The notes under the pieces were generated by a model that was not told the DNA's origin, searched no databases, and saw only the letters and a list, made by a program, of their open reading frames with translations. A program made the position numbers and the translations under genes. A DNA stretch of 5,629 nt from DASZCR01 sp035942915 (GTDB taxonomy: Bacteria; Acidobacteriota; Blastocatellia; Pyrinomonadales; Pyrinomonadaceae): NCBI GenBank assembly GCA_035942915.1, contig DASZCR010000070.1, forward strand, positions 1 through 5,629, given 5' to 3'. Shown piece after piece: positions 1 through 5,629 of this stretch (position 1 is its first letter; each line of letters opens with the position of its first letter).

Positions 1-77
1 AAGCATGAGGGCGGAAGGATGAGGGATGAAAAAGAAGCTGTCTTCTTTCATCGCTCATCCTTCCGCCCTCATTGCTT
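1..77. repeat. Long imperfect inverted repeat built of degenerate heptamers (large hairpin)
   Basis: Positions 1-37 and 42-77 are near-perfect reverse complements around a CTGT loop. The exceptions are one extra base at 73, one mismatch (24 against 53) and a 2-base slip near the loop. The left arm divides into 7-base units: ATGAGGG (5-11), CGGAAGG (12-18), ATGAGGG (19-25), ATGAAAA (26-32). The other arm carries the same order on the minus strand. The right arm ends in TGCTTTT, so the RNA hairpin could also end transcription of a gene to the left of the window, although a ~35-bp stem is much longer than a usual intrinsic terminator. A dispersed intergenic repeat or a small non-autonomous element are alternatives. 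The inverted repeat is seen directly; its role is inferred. Confidence 0.8.
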
Positions 78-78
78 T

Positions 79-110
79 TCCCGCCCTCCTGCCGTCCTCA
101 TCCCTTTTTG
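79..110 (-). repeat. Third, diverged copy of the heptamer-repeat block
   Basis: Read on the minus strand, this stretch gives GGGATGAGGACGGCAGGAGG and then GCGGG. It resembles the ATGAGGG-CGGAAGG-ATGAGGG series of the adjacent hairpin, with ATGAGGA, CGGCAGG and AGGGCGG as units. It directly follows the right arm of that hairpin, in the same orientation. It ends in a T5 tract (105-109) just before the TATAAT box. The match is partial, so common descent with the hairpin arms is likely but not certain. Confidence 0.5.
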
Positions 111-113
111 TCG

Positions 114-119
114 TATAAT
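114..119 (+). promoter_or_regulatory. Probable -10 box of a sigma-70-type promoter for the nuclease gene
   Basis: The hexamer TATAAT is an exact match to the housekeeping -10 consensus in an otherwise GC-rich region, 38 bases before the ATG at 158. A start of transcription near 126-128 would leave a ~30-base leader. No good -35 box lies at the usual distance. The best candidates (CTGCCG at 89-94, spacing 19, or neighbouring hexamers) match TTGACA poorly and fall inside the heptamer-repeat copy. There is no TG extension directly before the box. Confidence 0.55.
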
Positions 120-157
120 AGACCCGCCTCTTGATTCGCAGATTTAGTTGAGCAGTG

Positions 158-1555
158 ATGTTTAAATTCATCCACATGTCAGACGTGCATCTGGGGTGCC
201 GTCGTTACAATCTGGACGAGCGGACGAAGGACTTCTTCCGCGCCTGGTACGACGCCATCAACAAACACGTCATCCCGAACCGCGTCGACTTCGTGCTCAT
301 CGCGGGCGACTTCTTCGACCGCCGCAACATCGACCCGCAGACGATGAACCACGCGATGGCCGGTTTACAGCAGTTGAAGGACGCAGGGATTCCCGTCGTC
401 GCCATCGAAGGCAACCACGACCGGCGCGACAGCGTTTCGCCCTACAGTTGGATGCGTTCGCTCTCGCAGGCCGGTCTCCTCAAACTCCTTGAGCCGACCG
501 CCGACGCCGACTCTCCCATCGCGCTCGTCCCTTGGGACGAAGACGAACGCGCAGGCTCTTACGTTGACATCGCCGGAGCGCGCATCTTCGGCACGCACTG
601 GTACGGCACGACGACCAACGTCGCCATGTCCATCCTCTCCGACTCGGTGCGCCGCGCACGCGCCCCTGAGCGCTTCAACATCCTCATGCTGCACACGGAC
701 GTTGAAGGCCAACTCAACCGCCCGAACATCCCTGCGCTCTCGGTAGAGAAACTGAAAGAGTTGCGCACGCTCGTCGATTACGTGGCGCTCGGCCACACGC
801 ACAAACGCTTCGAGTTGGACGGTTGGGCTTTTAATCCCGGCTCGCTCGAAGCCTGCACCATCGACGAGTATCGTGAGGAGCGCGGCCTGTATCTTGTCGA
901 GGTTGACGACGAGCATCGCGTCAACGCTCAACACATACGCGACTACACGCAGCGCCCCTTCCAGCGCCTCTGGTTCGACGTGTCGGGCGCGACCGACGCG
1001 CAGGCCGTCCACGACGGCGCTATCGAAGTGGTCAGGACGCAGGCGCGTCGCCACGCAGCAGACTCGGACGAGCCTGCACCCATCATCGAACTGTCTTTGC
1101 GCGGTCATCTCGGTTTCAAAAACTCGCTGCTCGACCTCGCCCGCCTGCGCGACGAGGCGCGCGAGTTGACGGGCGCGCTCCACGTCATGGTGCGTAACCA
1201 GAGCGTTCCGGTCGAGTACGCTGTCGCCGCAGGACTCGATGCGGACACCTCGCGCGTCATCCGCGAGCGTCGCATCATCGAAGACCTCATCGTGCGCGAC
1301 ACGCGCTATCGCGAACGCGCGCGAGAGATGGCCGAACTCGTCCTCGACGCCAAGCACCTCGCCTTGAGCGACCGCCCCGCGTCCGACATCCTCGACCTCA
1401 TCGAGCAGAAACTTCCCCCGTCAGTCCACGCAGACGAGCACACGCCGCAGGTGTCCGCCGCTGCCGCAGACGCGCACGAAGAGCTGGCCCCCTCCTCCGG
1501 CGCGCTCCAAGCCATCGAGCGCAACGCCGTCAAAGCTGTGATGAGTGACGAGTGA
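158..1555 (+). CDS. SbcD/Mre11-type DNA repair exonuclease (metallophosphoesterase)
   Basis: This is a 465-residue calcineurin-like phosphoesterase of the SbcD/Mre11 group, which trims DNA double-strand ends and hairpins using two metal ions (Mn2+ in the family), normally with an SbcC/Rad50 ATPase. The full metal-binding set is visible: D9-x-H11, GD51 in GDFFD, GN87-H88-D, H179 in LHTD, and G-H213-T-H215, followed by NPGS (226-229). The nuclease domain spans about 1-250 and a capping region about 265-350. Helical segments follow, then a low-complexity Ala/Glu-rich tail from about 424. Family members are usually 380-420 residues, so the tail is somewhat long. A GTG at 155 lies in frame just before the ATG at 158; I prefer the ATG because FKFIHxSDxHLG is the usual family beginning. 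No clear Shine-Dalgarno sequence is seen. The last codons (VMSDE-stop) lie inside the heptamer repeat that fills the next spacer. No SbcC/Rad50 gene is in the window. Confidence 0.9.
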   Translation: MFKFIHMSDVHLGCRRYNLDERTKDFFRAWYDAINKHVIPNRVDFVLIAGDFFDRRNIDPQTMNHAMAGLQQLKDAGIPVVAIEGNHDRRDSVSPYSWMRSLSQAGLLKLLEPTADADSPIALVPWDEDERAGSYVDIAGARIFGTHWYGTTTNVAMSILSDSVRRARAPERFNILMLHTDVEGQLNRPNIPALSVEKLKELRTLVDYVALGHTHKRFELDGWAFNPGSLEACTIDEYREERGLYLVEVDDEHRVNAQHIRDYTQRPFQRLWFDVSGATDAQAVHDGAIEVVRTQARRHAADSDEPAPIIELSLRGHLGFKNSLLDLARLRDEARELTGALHVMVRNQSVPVEYAVAAGLDADTSRVIRERRIIEDLIVRDTRYRERAREMAELVLDAKHLALSDRPASDILDLIEQKLPPSVHADEHTPQVSAAAADAHEELAPSSGALQAIERNAVKAVMSDE

Positions 1556-1651
1556 TGTGTGTTGAATTGATGACAGGCTCGCTCTCGTCGCTCGTCACAG
1601 GTCAAAGACGAGCGACTTTTACTCATCACTCATCACACATCGCTCGTCACT
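1541..1651. repeat. Second heptamer-repeat block with inverted arms, overlapping the end of the nuclease gene
   Basis: The left side reads ATGAGTG (1541-1547), ACGAGTG (1548-1554), ATGTGTG (1555-1561). The right side, read on the minus strand, gives ACGAGCG, ATGTGTG, ATGAGTG, ATGAGTA. Positions 1544-1561 and 1634-1651 are reverse complements with one mismatch in 18. Nested between them is a perfect 10-bp hairpin (1587-1616). The whole 102-base spacer is thus repeat-derived, with the same 7-base periodicity as the block at 1-110 but a different unit (GTG in place of GGG endings). The first two units code for the last residues of the upstream protein. The structure is seen; its function is unknown. 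Confidence 0.7.
1587..1620 (+). terminator. Possible intrinsic terminator after the nuclease gene
   Basis: GTCGCTCGTC (1587-1596) pairs perfectly with GACGAGCGAC (1607-1616) around a 10-base loop and is followed directly by TTTT (1617-1620). It lies 32 bases past the nuclease stop codon and 38 bases before the LON-domain start. The T tract is short, so termination may be partial. I see no -10 box between here and 1658, so the downstream genes may depend on read-through. Confidence 0.45.
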
Positions 1652-1657
1652 GTTTTT

Positions 1658-2368
1658 ATGGTTGATTCCTTCGACAGAGTGCGCGGCGTGCGCGAGTTGC
1701 CGCTGTTTCCTTTGCCGCTGGTGCTCTTTCCGGGTGCGCCGCAGTCGCTCCACATCTTCGAGCCACGCTATCGTCAGATGTTTTCGGACGTGCAGGCCTC
1801 GAATCGACTCTTCGGCCTCTCTTACTTCGACCCGACCTCGCCGCTCGCTTCAGAAGGCCGCCCACACACAGGCCATGTCGGCTGCGTCGCAGAAGTCGTC
1901 GAGTCGCAGATGTTGCCGGACGGGCGTTCCAACATCGTCGCCGTCGGCCTCGTCCGCTACCGCGTCGAGGCTTACATCGAGCGCGGCGACCCGTACCTTG
2001 TCGGCCGCGTCGCGTTCTTCGCAGACGACCCGGAAGACCCGCAGACGCTCGACGACGGCGCGCGCGCGGTGCGCGACCTCTTTGAACGCATCGCGCAAGC
2101 CGTCCGCACCATCAACGACGAGCGCGCAGGCTTGCGCGAACTGACGGAGGCAGACCCCGAACAACTCTCCTTCCTCGTCGCCTCCACGCTGGAGATTGAA
2201 TCCGAAACCAAGCAAGAGTTGCTCGAACTGCGCTCGACCTCCGAGCGTCTCATGCGTCTCAAGCGGATGCTCGCGCAGGTGGTCGAGAGCTACGAGGAAC
2301 GCGCGCGGATGCACGCGCTCGCCAAAGGCAACGGTCACGGCGGCAAGCACATCAACTTCGACTCATGA
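1658..2368 (+). CDS. Stand-alone LON substrate-binding (N-terminal) domain protein
   Basis: This 236-residue protein matches the N-terminal substrate-recognition domain of Lon protease (LON/PUA-like fold). The signature LPLFPLPLVLFPG lies at 14-26, then HIFEPRYRQM (32-41) and a G-x-VGCVAEV strand (72-80). A helical half (about 134-222, rich in Leu, Glu and Arg) follows, as in Lon itself. There is no AAA+ ATPase (no Walker A or B) and no Ser-Lys protease part, so it cannot act as a protease alone. In the family such proteins are thought to bind proteins or peptides, but their role is mostly undefined. The tail (KGNGHGGKHINFDS) is Gly/His-rich and outside the domain. The ATG comes 7 bases after the repeat hairpin, preceded by T5 and no Shine-Dalgarno sequence. 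The stop codon overlaps the start of the MoaD-MoaE gene. There is no signal peptide, so it is cytoplasmic. Confidence 0.85.
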   Translation: MVDSFDRVRGVRELPLFPLPLVLFPGAPQSLHIFEPRYRQMFSDVQASNRLFGLSYFDPTSPLASEGRPHTGHVGCVAEVVESQMLPDGRSNIVAVGLVRYRVEAYIERGDPYLVGRVAFFADDPEDPQTLDDGARAVRDLFERIAQAVRTINDERAGLRELTEADPEQLSFLVASTLEIESETKQELLELRSTSERLMRLKRMLAQVVESYEERARMHALAKGNGHGGKHINFDS

Positions 2369-3153
2369 CGCACGAACACGACGAGGAGACGACCGGAGAC
2401 GCGCGCATCGGCGGCGGCGCTGAAACTCTGCGCGTGCGCGTCCTCTTTTTCGGCGCGGCGCGCGACATGGCCGGCGGCGCAGACGAAATGACGCTCGCCG
2501 TCGGCGCACCTGCCACCGCCGCCAGCGTCTACGAGGAGGTCTTGAACAGATACCCGGAACTGCGACGCTTCGGACGCTCGCTGCTCGTCGCCGTCAATCG
2601 TGAGTACGCGCATCAAAGCGAACTCGAAGTTCGAGAGGGCGACGAGGTTGCCATCTTCCCGCCCGTCAGCGGCGGGGCAGAGAAGGAGAAGGCGTTGGAC
2701 GAAGGGCGTGACGAGGCGGAAGACTTCTGCGAGTTGACGACCGAAGCTATCAACGTCGGCGAGGTGGCGCGTCGCGTCGTGCCGCGACGCTGCGGCGCGA
2801 CCGTCACGCTCGACGGCTACGCGCGCGAGTTTACGCGCGGACGCGAGCGCACACTCTATCTCGTCTACGAAGCCTACGCGCCGATGGCGCTTCAGGAGAT
2901 GCGCCGCCTCTGCGCTGAAGCGCACGCCCGTTTCGAGATTGCGCACATCGGCATCGTGCATCGGACGGGGCGCACCGAAATCGGCGAGACGAGCGTGGTC
3001 ATTTCCGTCAGCGCACCGCACCGCCGCGCCGCCTTCGAGGCCTGCGAATGGGCTATCAGGGAACTCAAGCGCACCGTTCCAATCTGGAAGAAAGAGTTTT
3101 TCGAGGGCGGCGAGGTCTGGGTGGAAGGCGAAGGCGCTGAGAAATTAATGTAG
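2365..3153 (+). CDS. moaX: MoaD-MoaE fusion, molybdopterin synthase
   Basis: This 262-residue protein joins both subunits of molybdopterin synthase, which turns cyclic pyranopterin monophosphate into molybdopterin by transferring two sulfurs. Residues ~21-104 are MoaD (ubiquitin-like; LFFGAARDMAG at 27-37, ending FPPVSGG at 98-104). Residues ~118-256 are MoaE. By motif alignment to E. coli MoaE, R154 (GYAR) corresponds to Arg39, K235 (ELK) to Lys119 and K242 (WKK) to Lys126, so the active-site basic residues are kept; YEAY (168-171) and HR (199-200) also fit. The MoaD Gly-Gly is followed by ~13 charged linker residues, so it is not a free C terminus and needs cleavage before it can carry a thiocarboxylate; cleavage is known for M. 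tuberculosis MoaX. The first ~20 residues are a non-conserved polar extension. The ATG overlaps the previous stop as ATGA, with no separate Shine-Dalgarno sequence, which suggests translational coupling. No moeB or other moa genes are in view. Confidence 0.92.
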   Translation: MTHEHDEETTGDARIGGGAETLRVRVLFFGAARDMAGGADEMTLAVGAPATAASVYEEVLNRYPELRRFGRSLLVAVNREYAHQSELEVREGDEVAIFPPVSGGAEKEKALDEGRDEAEDFCELTTEAINVGEVARRVVPRRCGATVTLDGYAREFTRGRERTLYLVYEAYAPMALQEMRRLCAEAHARFEIAHIGIVHRTGRTEIGETSVVISVSAPHRRAAFEACEWAIRELKRTVPIWKKEFFEGGEVWVEGEGAEKLM

Positions 3154-3194
3154 CGACGGCCAGACTTGTCTTCTGTCAACGACAGTTCTCATGC

Positions 3195-3229
3195 AAAAGC
3201 CCCGTCATGCTAATGACATGACGGGGCTT
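3195..3229 (-). terminator. Intrinsic terminator of gyrA between convergent genes
   Basis: AAGCCCCGTCATG (3197-3209) and CATGACGGGGCTT (3217-3229) form a perfect 13-bp, GC-rich stem with a 7-base loop. On the minus strand the stem is followed by TTTTG (AAAA at 3195-3198 on the plus strand, partly inside the stem), 27 bases after the gyrA stop. This is the classic order for ending gyrA transcription. On the plus strand it is followed by CGCG with only TT at the stem end, so as a terminator for the MoaD-MoaE gene it would be weaker. It may still act in both directions, because no better plus-strand candidate exists; a 5-bp CTGTC/GACAG stem at 3173-3185 is too weak to call. Confidence 0.8.
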
Positions 3230-3255
3230 CGCGCTGTTAAAGGTTAACTGAAGGC

Positions 3256-5629
3256 TCAGGCAGTCGTTTCGACTTCGGCCTCCTGCGTCGAAGGGTCGAG
3301 GAGCGAGGCGCTCGTCACCTTGTCGCCGCCGTCGGTCTTAATCAGACGAACGCCCTGAGCCGAGCGACCCGTCTTGCGAATATCGCCCGCCTCAATGCGG
3401 ATGAGCTTGCCGTGCTGCGTGATAATCATAATCTCGGACTCGTCTTCGACGGGGAAGACGGCGACGACTTTGCCGGTCTTGTCGGTCGTGCGCATGTTGA
3501 TGACGCCGCGACCGCCGCGCGACTGCAAGCGATAGTCGCCGATTTTCGTCTGCTTGCCGAATCCGCACTCCGAGATTGAGAGCATCCGCTCGGTGTCTTC
3601 GGCCGAGACGGGACAGACCGAGACGACGTAGTCGTTGTCTCTCAAGGTGATGCCGCGCACGCCGCGCGCGGCGCGCCCCATCGGGCGCACGTCCTCTTCG
3701 TCGAAGCGGATGGCGATGCCGTCGTGCGTCGCAATGAAGATGCGCTTCGTGCCGTCGGTCAAGACCACGTCGAGCAGTTCGTCGCCGTCATCGACGTTGA
3801 CGGCGTTGATGCCGTTCGAGCGGATGTGTTGAAACTCGGCGAGCGAGGTCTTCTTAATCACGCCCTTGCGCGTCACCATCACGACGTAACGCCCTTCGGA
3901 GAACTCGCGCACGGGCACGACGCCTGCGAGCTTTCTTGACGAGGGAATGTTGATGAGGTTGACGATGGCCTTGCCGCGCGCCGAAGGGAGCGCGTCCGGT
4001 ATCTCGTGTACCTTCAGCTTGTAGACCTGCCCGTCGTCTGTAAAGACCATCAGGTACGAGTGCGTCGAAGCGATAAAGAGGTGCTCGACGTAGTCGTCGT
4101 TCTTGCCGGTTGATGCGCCGGAACGACCCTTGCCACCGCGCCCCTGCCGCTGGTAGGTAGTGACGGGCGTGCGCTTGACGTAGCCGTTCTTGGTCACCGT
4201 GATAGCCACGTCCTCGTCAACAATCATGTCCTCGATGGTCAACTCGACGCCTTCGTCAATAATCTCCGTCCGACGCTTGTCGCCGAAGTCCTTCTTCACG
4301 TCTTCGAGTTCTTTGACGATGACGCGGCGCAGTGACTGTTCGTTAGAGAGAATCTCCTCCAACTCTGCGATGAGACGGATGATTTGCTCGTATTCGTCGA
4401 GAATCTTCTGGCGTTCGAGCGCGGAGAGACGACGCAGTTGCAGGTCGAGGATGGCCTGCGCCTGCTGCTCGGAAAAGTCGAGACGGCGGACAACCTTCTT
4501 CAGCTTGTCGATGAAGCCCGCGAGCGTCACGTCGGAAGGCGTGCCCTTCCACGTCCTGACTTCGGTCATCGTCTGGACGCCGCCCATCAACCACTGCCGC
4601 GCCTCATCAACCGAACGCGCGTTGCGAATGAGCGGGATGATGTAGTCGAGCGCGTCGATGGCCTTGTTCAAGCCTTCGAGGATGTGCGCGCGTGCGCGCG
4701 CCTTACGCAGGTCATACTCGGTGCGCCGTCGCACGACTTCGCGCCGGAAGTCGACGAAGGCTTCGAGCATCTGCTTGAGGTTGAGGACGCGCGGCTGGCC
4801 GCCGACGATGGCTAGATTGATGACGCCGAAACTCGACTGCATCGGCGTCAGCTTGTAGAGCTTGTTGAGGACAATCTGCGGCACGGCGTCGCGTTTGAGT
4901 TCGACGACGATGCGCATCCCGTCGCGCGAAGACTCGTCGCGCAGGTCTGCGATGCCTTCAATCTTCTTCTCGTTGACGAGTTCGGCGATGCGCTCAATGA
5001 GGCGCGCCTTGTTCACCTGAAACGGAATCTCTGTGATGATGACGGCGTCGCGCTCGGTCGTGCCGCGTCCGATGCGGTCAACTCCGGCGCGCGCGCGCAT
5101 CTGAATGATGCCGCGCCCGGTCATGTAAGCCTGACGGATGCCTTCGCGCCCGTAGATGAAGCCGCCCGTCGGAAAGTCCGGGCCGGGGACGAGTTTGACG
5201 AGCTCTTCGAGCTTGATGTTGGGCTTCTTGACGAGCGCGATGGTGGCATCGATGACCTCGCCCAGATTGTGCGGCGGAATCTTCGTCGCCATGCCGACGG
5301 CGATGCCCTCAGAGCCGTTGAGCAGCAGGTTCGGCACGCGCGTCGGCATCACCGAAGGCTCGCTCAAACTCTCGTCATAGTTGGGCTGAAAGTTGACCGT
5401 CTCCTTCTCGATGTCGGCGAGAATCTCGGTCGTCAGTTTCGCCATGCGCGCTTCGGTGTAGCGCATCGCGGCGGCCGAGTCGCCATCGACCGAACCGAAG
5501 TTGCCCTGCCCGTCAACGAGCGGGTAGCGCATGGAGAAATCCTGCGCCATGCGGACGATGGTGTCGTAGACGGCCGAGTCGCCGTGCGGGTGGTATTTAC
5601 CGATAACGTCGCCGACAATGCGTGCGCTC
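3256..5629 (-). CDS. gyrA: DNA gyrase subunit A, partial (5' end outside the window)
   Basis: 790 residues are visible, beginning at the equivalent of about E. coli residue 66; the reading frame stays open to the window edge, so the ATG at 5550 is internal. GyrA breaks and rejoins DNA in the A2B2 gyrase that introduces negative supercoils. The active tyrosine is in AAMRYTE (codon 5458-5460, E. coli Tyr122). The quinolone-determining segment GDSAVYD (about 5563-5583) has Ser83 and Asp87 equivalents, the usual susceptible form. The breakage-reunion domain and tower run to about visible residue 335, then the coiled coil with QQAQAILDL. The C-terminal pinwheel starts near residue 463. A GyrA-box (4126-4146, QGRGGKG) identifies it as GyrA rather than ParC; a second box-like QSRGGRG lies at 3505-3525. 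About 30 extra residues occur near 348-378 compared with short-form GyrA such as that of M. tuberculosis. The C-terminal tail is short and mildly acidic. GyrB is not in view. Confidence 0.97.
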   Translation of the reverse strand, partial: SARIVGDVIGKYHPHGDSAVYDTIVRMAQDFSMRYPLVDGQGNFGSVDGDSAAAMRYTEARMAKLTTEILADIEKETVNFQPNYDESLSEPSVMPTRVPNLLLNGSEGIAVGMATKIPPHNLGEVIDATIALVKKPNIKLEELVKLVPGPDFPTGGFIYGREGIRQAYMTGRGIIQMRARAGVDRIGRGTTERDAVIITEIPFQVNKARLIERIAELVNEKKIEGIADLRDESSRDGMRIVVELKRDAVPQIVLNKLYKLTPMQSSFGVINLAIVGGQPRVLNLKQMLEAFVDFRREVVRRRTEYDLRKARARAHILEGLNKAIDALDYIIPLIRNARSVDEARQWLMGGVQTMTEVRTWKGTPSDVTLAGFIDKLKKVVRRLDFSEQQAQAILDLQLRRLSALERQKILDEYEQIIRLIAELEEILSNEQSLRRVIVKELEDVKKDFGDKRRTEIIDEGVELTIEDMIVDEDVAITVTKNGYVKRTPVTTYQRQGRGGKGRSGASTGKNDDYVEHLFIASTHSYLMVFTDDGQVYKLKVHEIPDALPSARGKAIVNLINIPSSRKLAGVVPVREFSEGRYVVMVTRKGVIKKTSLAEFQHIRSNGINAVNVDDGDELLDVVLTDGTKRIFIATHDGIAIRFDEEDVRPMGRAARGVRGITLRDNDYVVSVCPVSAEDTERMLSISECGFGKQTKIGDYRLQSRGGRGVINMRTTDKTGKVVAVFPVEDESEIMIITQHGKLIRIEAGDIRKTGRSAQGVRLIKTDGGDKVTSASLLDPSTQEAEVETTA

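Noticed and set aside
1..110. CRISPR array or direct-repeat array
   Set aside because: Units are 7 bases, degenerate and contiguous with no spacers; the arrangement is an inverted repeat rather than a CRISPR.
365..1357. Long open frame on the minus strand (330 codons) opposite the nuclease gene
   Set aside because: It is antisense to a well-supported gene, its residue content is rich in Arg, Val, Asp and Ala as expected from the reverse frame of GC-rich DNA, and no family motif is visible.
1850..2350. 166-codon minus-strand open frame opposite the LON-domain gene
   Set aside because: Same reasoning: reverse-frame shadow in GC-rich coding DNA with no motif.
2335..3021. 228-codon minus-strand open frame opposite the MoaD-MoaE gene
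   Set aside because: Shadow of a clear conserved gene; no recognisable domain and no upstream signals.
3173..3185. CTGTC-AAC-GACAG hairpin as a terminator for the MoaD-MoaE gene
   Set aside because: The stem is only 5 bp with a 3-base loop and no real T tract; the 13-bp stem just downstream is far better.
5548..5550. ATG as the start of gyrA
   Set aside because: The frame continues upstream to the window edge with the conserved GyrA segment from SARIVGDVIGKYHPHGD through TIVR, so this Met is internal.
5563..5577. Quinolone-resistance substitutions in GyrA
   Set aside because: The Ser83 (5575-5577) and Asp87 (5563-5565) equivalents are both the usual susceptible residues.

Overview
The window is GC-rich bacterial DNA with ordinary chromosomal gene content. 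It holds four protein-coding genes on two convergent arms and almost no free space. Three genes read rightward: an SbcD/Mre11-type nuclease, a stand-alone LON-domain protein and a MoaD-MoaE fusion. One reads leftward: gyrA, which runs off the right edge with its first ~65 codons missing. I see no IS element, tRNA, rRNA, CRISPR or phage gene. The style (high GC, an archaeal-like Mre11 nuclease, a fused MoaD-MoaE next to a LON-domain protein, GyrA with a canonical-type C-terminal domain) would fit Acidobacteriota, perhaps the Blastocatellia side. That is an impression from protein wording, not a proven placement.

Left to right: 1-110 is a block of degenerate heptamer repeats (consensus about ATGAGGG) arranged as a very long hairpin, plus a third diverged copy. 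A TATAAT box at 114-119 follows and probably drives the nuclease gene at 158-1555. The gap 1556-1657 is again built from degenerate heptamers (about ATGAGTG) in inverted arrangement. It reaches into the last codons of the nuclease gene and contains a 10-bp hairpin followed by TTTT. The LON-domain gene (1658-2368) starts right after this structure and overlaps the MoaD-MoaE gene (2365-3153) by ATGA, so these two are probably translationally coupled. Between the convergent ends of moaDE and gyrA (3154-3255) sits a perfect 13-bp stem, best read as the gyrA terminator.

Functionally the genes are housekeeping: double-strand-end processing, molybdopterin synthesis and DNA supercoiling. No previously unknown multi-gene system is evident. 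The points most worth a second look are the heptamer-repeat hairpins in both left-hand spacers, the internal Gly-Gly of the MoaD-MoaE fusion (which must be exposed for MoaD chemistry) coupled to a LON-domain gene, and a ~30-residue insertion plus a variant GyrA-box in GyrA.
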